NCBI GenBank assembly: GCA_044222005.1
Contig: JBGANY010000002.1
Coordinates: forward strand, 176,645 to 240,644
Direction of reading: 5' to 3'
Source: Methylotenera_A sp044222005
Lineage (GTDB): Bacteria > Pseudomonadota > Gammaproteobacteria > Burkholderiales > Methylophilaceae
DNA: 64,000 nucleotides
A program made the translations under genes and the position numbers. Shown one piece after another: positions 54,075 through 63,371 of this stretch; positions within the stretch are counted from its first letter, which is position 1; each line of letters starts with the position of its first letter. Below the pieces are notes generated by a model. That model did not search any database. It saw nothing but the letters and a program-made list of their open reading frames with translations, and was not told where the DNA came from.

Positions 54075-55421
54075 TTAAAGGTACTTGGCCACCATCGCAT
54101 TGCTTAAATCATTTGCGGCAATTGGCAGGCGTACAAAATAACCGCTGCCGGAAGCCTCCTGGATATGCTCGCCTTTTTTGTTGAACATTTTTTCAACAAC
54201 TAACTCACGATTGCCTGCCGGATGTATCACTTGCAGGCGATCGCCCACTGCAAACTTGTTACGTGCTTCGATATCGGCCAAGCCTTTTTCCGCATCATAG
54301 GCCACTACATCGCCCACATACTGGCTACGGTTAGAGCTTGAATAGCCTTGTTTGTAATTTTGATGCTCAGCCGTATGATGACGCTGATAAAAACCATCGG
54401 TATAGCCACGATTGGCGAGGTTTTCCAAATCGCTTAACAAACTCCAGTCAAATGGATGGCCAGCGAGCGCATCATCAATGGCTTTACGGTAATTCTGGCA
54501 AGTGCGCGCAACGTAATAACGTGATTTGGTGCGCCCTTCAATTTTCAATGAATCCACACCCATTTTAATCAAGCGCTCCACGTGCTCAATCGCGCGCAGA
54601 TCCTTGCTGTTCATGATGTAAGTACCGTGCTCGTCTTCCATAATCGGCAACAATTCGCCTGGCCGCCCCTTCTCTTCAATCAGATACACATTATCCGCCA
54701 AAGGATGGCGCGGGAGGCTACCGCATCCCGATAGGCTGGATTTTTCCATCTCCGCCTTAAAATCAAATTCGTTGAGGCGAATCACACCTGCAGCATCTTC
54801 TGCGGCATCGTGCACTTTGTAATCCCAGCGGCAGCTATTAGTACATGTGCCCTGGTTGGGGTCACGATGATTAAAATAACCAGAAAGCAAACAGCGGCCG
54901 GAATAGGCGATGCACAAGGCGCCATGCACAAACACTTCCAGCTCCATGTCAGGGCAAAGCTGACGGATTTCTTCAATCTCATCCAATGATAATTCGCGCG
55001 ACAGAATCACGCGCGTCAGCCCCAAACTTTGCCAGAACTTTACCGTAGCGAAATTGACGGTATTGGCCTGCACCGATAGATGCACCGGCATTTCCGGCCA
55101 TTTTTCCCGCACCATCATAATCAAGCCTGGGTCTGACATAATCAGCGCATCTGGCTTCATGTTGATGACCGGTTCCATATCCGCCATGTAAGTTTTCACC
55201 TTGGCGTTATGTGGCGAGATGTTACTCGCGACGAAAAACTTTTTGCCGCGTGCATGCGCTTCGTTAATGCCGATTTCCAGATTCACCATCGTAAAATCGT
55301 TATTACGCGCCCGCAGGCTATACCGTGGCTGCCCTGCATATACGGCATCGGCGCCATAATCGTATGCGGTCCGCATACGGTCCAAATCACCCGCCGGGGC
55401 TAATAGTTCAGGAATCTTCAC
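54075..55421 (-). CDS. trhP: U32 family protein TrhP/YegQ-like, tRNA hydroxylation
   Basis: The 448-residue protein has the U32 peptidase-like TIM barrel (ELLAPAGDLDRM, YAGQPRYSLRARN, LSVQANTVNF) and Fe-S type cysteines (ALCIAYSGRCLLSGYF, NQGTCTNSCRW). E. coli YegQ/TrhP makes 5-hydroxyuridine at tRNA position 34, with prephenate dependence. Length matches YegQ (453). It starts at a GTG directly after the YjbQ stop. U32 paralogues exist, so the specific TrhP call is moderately sure. Confidence 0.85.
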   Translation of the reverse strand: MKIPELLAPAGDLDRMRTAYDYGADAVYAGQPRYSLRARNNDFTMVNLEIGINEAHARGKKFFVASNISPHNAKVKTYMADMEPVINMKPDALIMSDPGLIMMVREKWPEMPVHLSVQANTVNFATVKFWQSLGLTRVILSRELSLDEIEEIRQLCPDMELEVFVHGALCIAYSGRCLLSGYFNHRDPNQGTCTNSCRWDYKVHDAAEDAAGVIRLNEFDFKAEMEKSSLSGCGSLPRHPLADNVYLIEEKGRPGELLPIMEDEHGTYIMNSKDLRAIEHVERLIKMGVDSLKIEGRTKSRYYVARTCQNYRKAIDDALAGHPFDWSLLSDLENLANRGYTDGFYQRHHTAEHQNYKQGYSSSNRSQYVGDVVAYDAEKGLADIEARNKFAVGDRLQVIHPAGNRELVVEKMFNKKGEHIQEASGSGYFVRLPIAANDLSNAMVAKYL

Positions 55422-55841
55422 TTATTCACCAATAATCTTTACCAACACACGCTTCTTACGTCTGCCATCAAACTCACCATAAAAAATCTGTTCCCAAGGG
55501 CCAAAGTCCAGCTGCCCATCGGTAATCGCTACCACTACTTCGCGCCCCATCACTTGGCGCTTCATATGTGCATCAGCGTTATCCTCGCCTGTATCGTTAT
55601 GGCGATAGCTGCTCACCGGCTCATGCGGCGCAAGGCGTTCCAGCCACTGCGTGTAATCGTGGTGCAGGCCGCGCTCATCGTCATTGATAAACACGCTGGC
55701 GGTAATGTGCATGGCGTTCACCAGCACCAAGCCTTCCCGCACGCCACTTTCACGTAAGCACTCGCGCACTTGTTCAGTAATGCGGATAAATGCCACGCGG
55801 GTTGTCGGATTAAACCATAGCTCTTTACGGTAACTTTTCAT
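55422..55841 (-). CDS. YjbQ family (UPF0047) protein
   Basis: The 139-residue protein has the family pattern MHITASVFINDDE, HMKRQVMGREVVVAITDG and GPWEQIFYGEFDGRRKKRV. Members show weak thiamine-phosphate synthase activity in vitro; the real role is unclear. It abuts trhP with no gap, so the two are cotranscribed. Confidence 0.9.
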   Translation of the reverse strand: MKSYRKELWFNPTTRVAFIRITEQVRECLRESGVREGLVLVNAMHITASVFINDDERGLHHDYTQWLERLAPHEPVSSYRHNDTGEDNADAHMKRQVMGREVVVAITDGQLDFGPWEQIFYGEFDGRRKKRVLVKIIGE

Positions 55842-55896
55842 TTTTTGTCCCCAAAATAATTAGCATTATTTTAGCACTGCAAGGAGTAAAACCAAT

Positions 55897-55926
55897 AAAA
55901 AAGGCCTCCGATAGGAAGCCTTTGAT
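55897..55926 (-). terminator. Terminator downstream of the SoxYZ-like gene
   Basis: An inverted repeat AAAGGC.TCC/GGA.GCCTTT (about 55900-55923, one mismatch, loop GATA) with a T-run on the minus strand lies between the SoxYZ-like gene and yjbQ. Confidence 0.7.
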
Positions 55927-55939
55927 TCGCTATCGAAAT

Positions 55940-56740
55940 TTAACTTTTTACTTCTACCACTTCCGTAAAGCTTTTGCCCTCGTTATCCGTCGCCACCACC
56001 TCTAATTTTCCTGGCGCATCCGGCACAAAATTAAATTTGAAATAGGGATCTTCCGCCGTGCCTACGCCCACATCAATCGTCATGACAGGCTTGCCGTTGT
56101 ATGTAAACGCAGCCTTGTTGATGTAAAACGCAGGAATAAAGCCTTGCGATACCAATTCGCGCTGCAGCCCTGTACGCATGGGGTGTTTGATGTTAAAAGT
56201 GGTTGAAGTCGCGCCACCGATTTTTACCGGGTCGTCCACCTTGAATTTGATTTTACCGGCTGATGCGCGAATCGCCGCCTCATCCGCATCTACCGTACCG
56301 CCACAGCCGCCCGCCGCACGGATTTCACGTGAAGCCAGATACAGCTTGCCATCGGCCGTTTCGCCCACCAAACGCACAAACGCGTCAGTTTCAAAGCGGA
56401 TGCGTGTCGACAGTTGGAAATTGCCGAGCGCTTCGGTTAAATGATACGTGGCCGTGAGCGGAATCGGGTTGGCATCTACAAACGCATAGAGCTTCTTAAT
56501 CACCACACCATTTGCGGCCGCGTTATCTATACTATAGGTTACTGGCACCTGCGCGCCGCTTTCGGCGCGGCGCGGCGCGTCAATCTTAATGAAATTGGCT
56601 TCGGTCATCTCACGTTTAGCAAAAAAAGCTTCTTTCATCACCGGCCACAATTTAGGGTCAGGTTCTGCAAAAGCAGACACGCTGGAAGCCAATAGCACTG
56701 CGCCCGTCAGGGCAGCTAAAATCATTTTACTCAAACTCAT
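55940..56740 (-). CDS. Quinoprotein dehydrogenase-associated SoxYZ-like carrier (fused)
   Basis: The 266-residue exported protein (signal SSVSAFA) has an N-terminal SoxY-like domain ending in the carrier motif GGCGG (C146), followed directly by a SoxZ-like domain (~160-266). In Sox systems the SoxY Cys carries sulfur on its C-terminus; here it is internal because of fusion. Such fused proteins are known next to PQQ alcohol dehydrogenases of methylotrophs, where the role is unclear. No sox or PQQ dehydrogenase gene is adjacent. Confidence 0.88.
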   Translation of the reverse strand: MSLSKMILAALTGAVLLASSVSAFAEPDPKLWPVMKEAFFAKREMTEANFIKIDAPRRAESGAQVPVTYSIDNAAANGVVIKKLYAFVDANPIPLTATYHLTEALGNFQLSTRIRFETDAFVRLVGETADGKLYLASREIRAAGGCGGTVDADEAAIRASAGKIKFKVDDPVKIGGATSTTFNIKHPMRTGLQRELVSQGFIPAFYINKAAFTYNGKPVMTIDVGVGTAEDPYFKFNFVPDAPGKLEVVATDNEGKSFTEVVEVKS

Positions 56741-56854
56741 ACATCCTCCAAACCCGCAATTTATATACCTGCAACCTTAACGCATTAGCCAGAATTATGA
56801 CTACAAGGCGCTATTTTAGTTTTATTCAACCGCCTGTATGTGACTCTCGTCACA

Positions 56855-57244
56855 TTATTCATTTTCCATATGAAAAAACAGCTCAATGCCATTGCCAACC
56901 GGGTCTTTGAAGTTGATTTGTTTGACATTCAACACAGGCAAATCACGGATTGAGTAATCAATATTATGCGCCTTCAAATGTGCTTCCATCGCGGGCATAT
57001 CGGTACAGGTAAACGACACATGGTCTAAGGTTGTGAGCACGTTGGTCAGTGGCTCGCCCTCGCCTCGATACTCGGCCAGATGCAATACATCGTTATCGCC
57101 AATATAAAGCCAGAAGCCGCGGCTGGTAAAGCCCTCACGCGGCCCGATCTTTAAGCCGACCACATCGCAGTAGAAGTCTTTAAGTTTGAGCATCGTCTCG
57201 TAAGGCGTGCGCAGATTTACATGATTGATGTCGGTAACAGGCAT
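56855..57244 (-). CDS. VOC-family (glyoxalase/bleomycin-type) protein
   Basis: The 129-residue protein has two beta-alpha-beta-beta-beta units with metal-ligand-like residues in INHVNLRTP, LHLAEY, LDHVSFT and GIELFF. The VOC fold covers isomerases, dioxygenases and resistance proteins; the substrate is unknown. It is divergent from tdh. Confidence 0.85.
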   Translation of the reverse strand: MPVTDINHVNLRTPYETMLKLKDFYCDVVGLKIGPREGFTSRGFWLYIGDNDVLHLAEYRGEGEPLTNVLTTLDHVSFTCTDMPAMEAHLKAHNIDYSIRDLPVLNVKQINFKDPVGNGIELFFHMENE

Positions 57245-57410
57245 ATGCTTATACTACTTACGGGTTCATATTGATTGGGTAGGAATCATACCTGATTCCA
57301 ATTCAGGTTAACAGTTTGAATAATACGAAACCATGTGAGATACTTTGCTGAGTATTTAATCAACAAAAGTACGTGTGTCGTTAAATCGCCATCCCGGGAG
57401 GATATACACG

Positions 57411-58445
57411 ATGAAAGCTTTAGTTAAGAAATATGCAAAAGAAGGCTTGTGGCTAGATGACATGCCCGAGCCGGCCGTTGGTAATAATGATGTGCTCATT
57501 AAAATCAAAAAAACGGCTATATGCGGCACAGATATCCACATTTACAACTGGGATGAATGGGCACAAAAAACGATTCCTGTGCCGATGATTACGGGGCATG
57601 AGTACGTGGGTGAGATTGCCGGATTTGGTTCAAATGTAGAAGGGTTAAACATTGGCGATATCGTCTCCGGCGAAGGCCACCTGACTTGCGGACGTTGCCG
57701 CAACTGCCTGGGCGGACGCACTCACTTGTGCCCCAACACCATTGGCGTGGGCGTTAATCGTCACGGCGCTTTTGCAGAATATCTGGTGATTCCCGCCAAA
57801 AATGTGTTCAAGCCAAGCCGCCCCATTGATACCGATTTACTCTCATTTTTCGATGCTTACGGAAATGCGGTACACACCGCATTATCGTTCAATATGGTTG
57901 GCGAAGATGTGCTGATTACCGGCGCCGGCCCCATTGGCAGCATGGCAGCGCTGGTAGCCAATCACGCTGGCGCCAGAAACATTGTCATTACAGACATGAA
58001 TCAGTACCGCCTGGATTTAATCAAAAGCATCCTGCCGCGCGTAATCGCGATAAACGTGAGCAAACAAAGCATTACCAAAGAGTTAATGGATTCTTTAGGC
58101 ATTTTTGAAGGCTTTGATGTGGGCCTGGAAATGTCCGGCTCACCCAAAGCATTTGGCGACATGCTAAGCAAAATTATTAATGGCGGCCACATTGCCATGC
58201 TGGCAATTATGCCCGCAGGCTCAGGAATCGATTGGGACATGGTGGTGTTTAAAGGCTTAACGATTAAAGGCATTTACGGCCGAGAAATTTTTGAGACCTG
58301 GTACAAAGGCTCCATGATGGTGCAAAGCGGATTGCCGTTAGAGAAAATCATCACGCATCGCTTTCACTATACCGATTTTCAAAAAGGCTTTGATGTGATG
58401 CGCTCCGGCAACTCTGGCAAAGTCATACTTAATTGGGAAGATTAA
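57411..58445 (+). CDS. tdh: L-threonine 3-dehydrogenase
   Basis: The start ATG 57411 follows GGGAGG; the frame to 57375 adds 12 residues without support. The 344-residue zinc alcohol dehydrogenase has CGTDIHIYNWDEWAQ, GHEYVGEI, structural-zinc cysteines CGRCRNCLGGRTHLC, and a Rossmann GAGPIGSMAA. It oxidises threonine to 2-amino-3-ketobutyrate. kbl, the next enzyme, follows after 3 nt but is broken. Confidence 0.95.
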   Translation: MKALVKKYAKEGLWLDDMPEPAVGNNDVLIKIKKTAICGTDIHIYNWDEWAQKTIPVPMITGHEYVGEIAGFGSNVEGLNIGDIVSGEGHLTCGRCRNCLGGRTHLCPNTIGVGVNRHGAFAEYLVIPAKNVFKPSRPIDTDLLSFFDAYGNAVHTALSFNMVGEDVLITGAGPIGSMAALVANHAGARNIVITDMNQYRLDLIKSILPRVIAINVSKQSITKELMDSLGIFEGFDVGLEMSGSPKAFGDMLSKIINGGHIAMLAIMPAGSGIDWDMVVFKGLTIKGIYGREIFETWYKGSMMVQSGLPLEKIITHRFHYTDFQKGFDVMRSGNSGKVILNWED

Positions 58446-58448
58446 AAC

Positions 58449-59466
58449 ATGAGTTTCAAAGCGGTAAAAAATAGCCTCGCGCAAGATTTAAAAGACATTG
58501 AGGCGCAAGGGCTTTATAAAACCGAGCGCATTTTGGCTTCTGACCAAAATAATCGCATCACGCTGGCTGATGGCCGTGTTGTCATCAACATGTGCGCCAA
58601 TAATTATCTTGGGCTGGCAAACAATCCTGAGCTGATTCAGGCTGCAAAAGATGGTTTGGACAAATGGGGTTTTGGCCTGGCCTCTGTGCGCTTTATTTGC
58701 GGCACGCAATCCATCCACAAACAGTTAGAGCTGGCCATGAGCGATTTTTTGGGCATGGAAGACACCATCCTATATTCATCATGCTTTGATGCCAACACCG
58801 GTTTGTTTGAAACAATTTTAGGCGAGCAAGATGCCATTATTTCAGATGAACTGAATCATGCCTCGATTATAGACGGAGTACGGCTTTGCAAGGCCGCGCG
58901 TTATCGCTACAAAAACAACGATATGCAAGACCTGAGAGAAAAGCTGGTCGAGGCAAAGAAAAACAATGCGCGCCGCATGCTGATTACCACAGACGGCGTA
59001 TTCTCGATGGATGGCACCATCGCCAAGCTCGACCAGATGTGCGATTTGGCCGATGAATTTGATGCCATGGTGCACCACGATGACTCGCATGCCACCGGCT
59101 TTATGGGTAAAAATGGCAAGGGTATTCATGAATACTGCGGTGTAATGGATCGTGTAGACATCATTACCACCACCTTTGGAAAGCAATACACGTCATTTCA
59201 GAACGGGCATGCAAGCCGCCGGTTTTGATTTAAAAGAAGGCGACCACCCGATTATCCCGATTATGTTGGGCGATGCGGTACTAGCGCAGGAAATGAGCAA
59301 AATGCTGCTCACAAAAGGGGTTTATGCCATCGGCTTTTTCTTTCCCGTGGTGCCAAAAGGCAAGGCCAGAATTAGAACACAGATTTCTGCCGCGCATACT
59401 ACCGAGGATTTAGATGCAGCGATTAAAGCGTTTGCGGAATGTAGGGATGAATTGGCGAAAACCTAA
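58449..59466 (+). pseudogene. kbl: 2-amino-3-ketobutyrate CoA ligase, frameshifted by an internal deletion
   Basis: The first part (58449 to ~59180) has the alpha-oxoamine synthase pattern (NNYLGLANNPEL, DDSHATGFMGKNGKG, DIITTTFGK). The C-terminus (TRHFRTGMQAAGFDL to VVPKGKARIRTQISAAHT) continues in another frame to 59466. Missing between them are about 55-60 residues that follow the catalytic Lys (normally TLGKALGGASGGY...), including the segment that closes the PLP site. The junction reads TTTGGAAAGCAATACACG, and TGGAAAGC fits both flanks, as a deletion between short direct repeats would. Threonine catabolism through glycine would stop here. Confidence 0.9.
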
Positions 59467-59482
59467 ATGCTTAGATGTTCTA

Positions 59483-59512
59483 AACAAAAATCAACGTGAT
59501 TGATTTTGGTGA
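59483..59512. terminator. Weak AT-rich hairpin between kbl and mrr
   Basis: AAAATCAA/TTGATTTT (59487-59494 with 59500-59507, loop CGTGA) lies between the convergent kbl and mrr genes. It has no GC-rich core, so a terminator role is only possible. Confidence 0.4.
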
Positions 59513-59521
59513 CTGGCATTT

Positions 59522-60442
59522 TTAATCATCCACAAAGTAATCAGAATCAATTTTCTTTACTTCATAAGTTACAGCTACTGAAACACCTACATTATTTTCT
59601 ATCATCAATCTTGCTAATGCGAAACCATTCATTAGCACTACTTTATTGCTAATATTTTTAACGTATTCTTGTGCCTCTTTGGTGAAATCGGATGTGGTGA
59701 TAAAAACACCTTTGTGTGCTCTTTGCCCTTGCAAAGCACCCACAAATTTTTGAATTTCAGGGCGGCCGACAATGCCTTCCCAGCGTTTAGCTTGAATATA
59801 AATCGCATCTAAACCCAAACGGTCTTCATCAATAATACCGTCAATACCTCCATCACCACTGCGCCCAATAACGCGCGCCGCATCCGCCAACGTACCGCCA
59901 TAGCCCATTTTAACAAGCAATGCCACTACAAGACGTTCGAAAAATACGGGAGAACAGTTTTTAACAATATCTAAAATTTCACGTGCTAAATTATCGTTAA
60001 TTTCAGAAATGGTGCTTTCTAAAAGCTCTTCTGGGGGTTCGTCTTTAAGCTCTTTTGCAACTACGGTTTCAGTTTGCTGTTTTGCTGGAACAGTTAATTT
60101 CCATTTAGCATAACCCTCACTGCACGCTTCTAGCAAACCAACTTCACCTAATTTAATTGCTTCTTTGCCAGCGTTAGATAGAGTCCATGTACCTTTTTCT
60201 TTGATTAGAAAACCAGCTTTTATCGCATCGATAGTGAAGAAATGTAATACGGATACCCAGCGTGTGTTACCTGTTTTTTCATATACAGATTTATCCCACT
60301 CATCCAACTCAACGGATGACTCAATTTTGGTAATTACCTCTTTGCCCGTAAGCGAACCACCTGCATCTTTAAGGATATTAAAAGTAGCAAAAAGTAATTT
60401 TGCGGCTAAAGCTCTAGAAGGGGCGAGTGGTTTATTTGACAT
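59522..60442 (-). CDS. mrr: Mrr-type restriction endonuclease
   Basis: ATG 60442 gives MSNKPLAPSRALAAKLL, a normal Mrr N-terminus; the frame to 60520 runs inside aspS. The ~306-residue protein has an N-terminal winged-helix Mrr_N domain (~10-110) and a C-terminal Mrr catalytic domain (~170-290) with GRSGDGGIDG and IYIQAKRW (D...QxK form of the PD-(D/E)xK core). Mrr is a type IV enzyme that cuts modified DNA. It lies one base after the aspS stop (TAATATG), with no methylase nearby. Its codons look more AT-rich than aspS. Confidence 0.88.
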   Translation of the reverse strand: MSNKPLAPSRALAAKLLFATFNILKDAGGSLTGKEVITKIESSVELDEWDKSVYEKTGNTRWVSVLHFFTIDAIKAGFLIKEKGTWTLSNAGKEAIKLGEVGLLEACSEGYAKWKLTVPAKQQTETVVAKELKDEPPEELLESTISEINDNLAREILDIVKNCSPVFFERLVVALLVKMGYGGTLADAARVIGRSGDGGIDGIIDEDRLGLDAIYIQAKRWEGIVGRPEIQKFVGALQGQRAHKGVFITTSDFTKEAQEYVKNISNKVVLMNGFALARLMIENNVGVSVAVTYEVKKIDSDYFVDD

Positions 60443-60443
60443 A

Positions 60444-62234
60444 TTAGGCAGTTGGGTTTTGTGTGCGAACGCGAATATGCAACTCCCGCAACTGCTTCTC
60501 ATCCACCTCATTCGGCGCATTGGTCATCAAACACTGCGCGCGCTGGGTTTTAGGGAAAGCAATCACGTCGCGGATGGATTCAGCACCTGCCATCAAAGTT
60601 ACAAGCCTATCCAAGCCGAATGCCAATCCGCCATGCGGTGGGGCGCCGTATTGCAAGGCATCAAGCAGGAAGCCGAATTTCTCCTGCGCTTCTTCTTTGC
60701 TGATTTTAAGCGCATCGAATACTTTGGATTGCACATCCTGCTTGTGGATACGCACCGAGCCGCCGCCGACTTCCCAGCCATTCAGCACCATATCGTAGGC
60801 TTTGGATAAGCATGCGCCCGGGTTTGATACCAACAAATCTTCATGGCCGTCTTTGGGTGCGGTGAACGGATGGTGCAGCGCCGCCCAGCGGTCATTTTCT
60901 TCATCGTGTTCAAACATGGGGAAATCCACCACCCATAATGGCGCCCATGCGCGACCATCGACATGACCTTTGTCGTGACCAACTTTGAGACGTAACGCGC
61001 CTAAAGCTTCGTTCACCACTTTTAATTTATCTGCGCCAAAGAACACAATATCGCCATTCTGTGCGCCCGTGCGGTCGATAATGGCTTGCAGGGCTTTGAC
61101 GTGAATGTTCTTCACGATCGGGCTTTGCAGGCCTTCTTCATTCAATTGTGTGATGTCGTTAATCTTGATGTACGCCAAACCTTTGGCCCCGTAGATTTTC
61201 ACGAACTCGGTGTAAGCATCAATCTCGGAGCGCGAAATCGCTGCGCCATTCGGCACGCGCAGTGCAGCCACGCGGCCACCCGCCATGTTGGCAGCGCCTG
61301 AGAACACTTTGAAATCGACATCTTTCATTACGTCTGAAAGCTCGGTAATTTCCAGCGTTACGCGCATATCCGGCTTGTCCGAACCATATCTGTTCATCGC
61401 TTCGGCAAAACTCATGCGCGGGAAAGCCGCTGGCAAATCGACGTTTTGCACTTTTTTGAGCATTTGCCGAATCATCTCTTCGACAATGTCCATGATTTCA
61501 TTCTCAGTCATGAATGATGTTTCGATATCCACCTGCGTGAATTCCGGCTGGCGGTCTGCGCGCAAATCTTCATCGCGGAAGCATTTAGTGATTTGGAAGT
61601 AGCGGTCAAAACCGGACACCATCAGCAATTGTTTGAATAACTGTGGTGATTGCGGCAATGCGAAGAATTGCCCGGCATGCACGCGGCTTGGCACGAGGTA
61701 ATCGCGCGCGCCTTCTGGCGTGCTTCGCGTGAGCATCGGTGTTTCCACCTCGATAAATCCGTTTTCATCCAGGTAATCGCGCAGGGTTTTAGCCACACGG
61801 TAACGCAGCATGAGGTTTTTTTGCATGGCAGGGCGGCGCAAATCGATGTAGCGGTGCTCCAGACGCACGGTTTCTGTGAGAGTATCATCATCCAGCATGA
61901 ATGGCGGCGTGAGTGATGGATTAAGAATCTCAATCTCGCTTGCCAACATTTCCACTTCGCCCGTTGGAATATTTGCATTGACCGTACCTTCTGGCCGGGC
62001 ACGCACTTTACATACCACTTTGAGCACAAACTCGTTACGCACGGTTTCGGCATTTTTAAACGCTTCCGGCGTATCAGGGTCAATCACGATCTGCGCCATG
62101 CCTTCGCGGTCACGCAAATCGATGAAAATCACACCGCCGTGATCGCGGCGGCGATGCGCCCAACCGCATAAAGTGACTGTTTGGCCAATATGTTCGCGGT
62201 TTAAATGGCCGCAGTAATGTGTACGCATTGTCAT
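60444..62234 (-). CDS. aspS: Aspartyl-tRNA synthetase
   Basis: The 596-residue class II synthetase has an N-terminal OB anticodon domain (GQTVTLCGWAHRRRDHGGV), motif 2 (FRDEDLRADRQPEFTQVD), the bacterial GAD insert and motif 3 (GGLAFGLDRLVTLM). The start could be either of two nearby ATGs. Whether it is Asp-specific or also charges tRNA-Asn cannot be settled here. It follows fmdB and the DUF502 gene. Confidence 0.97.
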   Translation of the reverse strand: MTMRTHYCGHLNREHIGQTVTLCGWAHRRRDHGGVIFIDLRDREGMAQIVIDPDTPEAFKNAETVRNEFVLKVVCKVRARPEGTVNANIPTGEVEMLASEIEILNPSLTPPFMLDDDTLTETVRLEHRYIDLRRPAMQKNLMLRYRVAKTLRDYLDENGFIEVETPMLTRSTPEGARDYLVPSRVHAGQFFALPQSPQLFKQLLMVSGFDRYFQITKCFRDEDLRADRQPEFTQVDIETSFMTENEIMDIVEEMIRQMLKKVQNVDLPAAFPRMSFAEAMNRYGSDKPDMRVTLEITELSDVMKDVDFKVFSGAANMAGGRVAALRVPNGAAISRSEIDAYTEFVKIYGAKGLAYIKINDITQLNEEGLQSPIVKNIHVKALQAIIDRTGAQNGDIVFFGADKLKVVNEALGALRLKVGHDKGHVDGRAWAPLWVVDFPMFEHDEENDRWAALHHPFTAPKDGHEDLLVSNPGACLSKAYDMVLNGWEVGGGSVRIHKQDVQSKVFDALKISKEEAQEKFGFLLDALQYGAPPHGGLAFGLDRLVTLMAGAESIRDVIAFPKTQRAQCLMTNAPNEVDEKQLRELHIRVRTQNPTA

Positions 62235-62262
62235 AATTAAATCTTTTTTAATTTTCTAAAAT

Positions 62263-62877
62263 CTATAAAGGAAGTTCTTGTGTAAAGTGTTCTTTAGGGG
62301 CAACCGTCCCCATGCTGATAATGTACTTCAAAGCTTCATCCACGCTCATATCTAGCTCGATAGCATCTTCTCTCGCCATCATCAAGAAAAAGCCCGAAGT
62401 CGGGTTAGGCGTAGTGGGCACGTAAACGCTAACATAATCGCCAAATAAGTGATTTTTGACATCGCCACCTGGTGTGCCCGTCAGGAAAGCAATGGTCCAG
62501 CTGCCTTCACGTGGGTACTGTATCAGCAAGGCTTTTCTAAACGCATTGCCTGAATCTGAAAATAGCGTATCCGAAACCTGCTTTACGCTGGAATAGATGG
62601 ACTTAACCACGGGAACGCGCGATAGCAATTTCTCCCACAGCATAATGAGTTGCTGACCAAAGATATTGGCCGCGACCAACCCGGTGACAAAAATCACTGC
62701 CAAAGTTAGCAACGCCCCTAAACCAGGCACATGAAAACCAAACAATTTCTTCGGTTGCCATGCCTCCGGCAACAGCAGCAGGCTTTGATCCATCGTTTGG
62801 ATCAGCGTGCTGATGACCCAGATGGTGATGAATAAGGGCACCAGTACCAGCAGGCCGGTAATAAAATATTTTTTCAT
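62263..62877 (-). CDS. DUF502 family membrane protein
   Basis: The 204-residue protein has two membrane helices (~5-25 and ~50-75) and the DUF502 pattern (VPVVKSIYSSVKQVSDTLFS, VYVPTTPNPTSGFF). The function is unknown. It usually sits between fmdB and aspS in betaproteobacteria, as here. Confidence 0.9.
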   Translation of the reverse strand: MKKYFITGLLVLVPLFITIWVISTLIQTMDQSLLLLPEAWQPKKLFGFHVPGLGALLTLAVIFVTGLVAANIFGQQLIMLWEKLLSRVPVVKSIYSSVKQVSDTLFSDSGNAFRKALLIQYPREGSWTIAFLTGTPGGDVKNHLFGDYVSVYVPTTPNPTSGFFLMMAREDAIELDMSVDEALKYIISMGTVAPKEHFTQELPL

Positions 62878-62904
62878 TTTAATTCAGTTAGTTAATACAG
62901 GCTG

Positions 62905-63174
62905 TTAATGGCAGGCACAGCCTGGGTTGCAGGCTGTTGTGGGTTTCGCTTCTGTGGCACCCGCTTCCGCAGGCTTGGCCTCAGATTTTTGGCCACCCTT
63001 GAAATCCGTTGCGTACCAACCGCTGCCCGTGAGCTGAAAACTGGGTGCAGACACTTGCTTGGCAAACGTTTCCTTGCCGCATGCAGGGCAGGCTATCACA
63101 TTGGGCTCGCTAATTTTGCGCATCACCTCGGCCTTATGGCCGCAACTTGTACATTCGTAATCGTAAATTGGCAT
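62905..63174 (-). CDS. FmdB-family zinc ribbon protein
   Basis: The 89-residue protein starts with the zinc ribbon MPIYDYECTSCGHKAEV and continues CPACGKETF, then GSGWYATDF and a low-complexity tail ending CNPGCACH. FmdB proteins are putative regulators or metal-binding proteins without a settled role. Confidence 0.9.
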   Translation of the reverse strand: MPIYDYECTSCGHKAEVMRKISEPNVIACPACGKETFAKQVSAPSFQLTGSGWYATDFKGGQKSEAKPAEAGATEAKPTTACNPGCACH

Positions 63175-63307
63175 AAAATCACCGCTATATCAGTTAGATA
63201 ACCGCTTATTATACCTGAATCCAACCTAAATTTATTCGATGCTATTCGACGCAAATCCACTTAGCGCTCCGGCTTGCTCTATCGCCAATCAAACAATTTA
63301 TGAGCAA

Positions 63308-63341
63308 TGAAAAAGCCCCTGTAAACAGGGGCTAAATTTTG
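63308..63341 (-). terminator. Terminator downstream of ssb
   Basis: A strong stem AGCCCCTG/CAGGGGCT (63314-63321 with 63326-63333, loop TAAA) is followed by a T-run on the minus strand. It ends the ssb transcript before fmdB. Confidence 0.85.
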
Positions 63342-63371
63342 AAACTTTACACTTTCAGTCGCAGGTAACCA

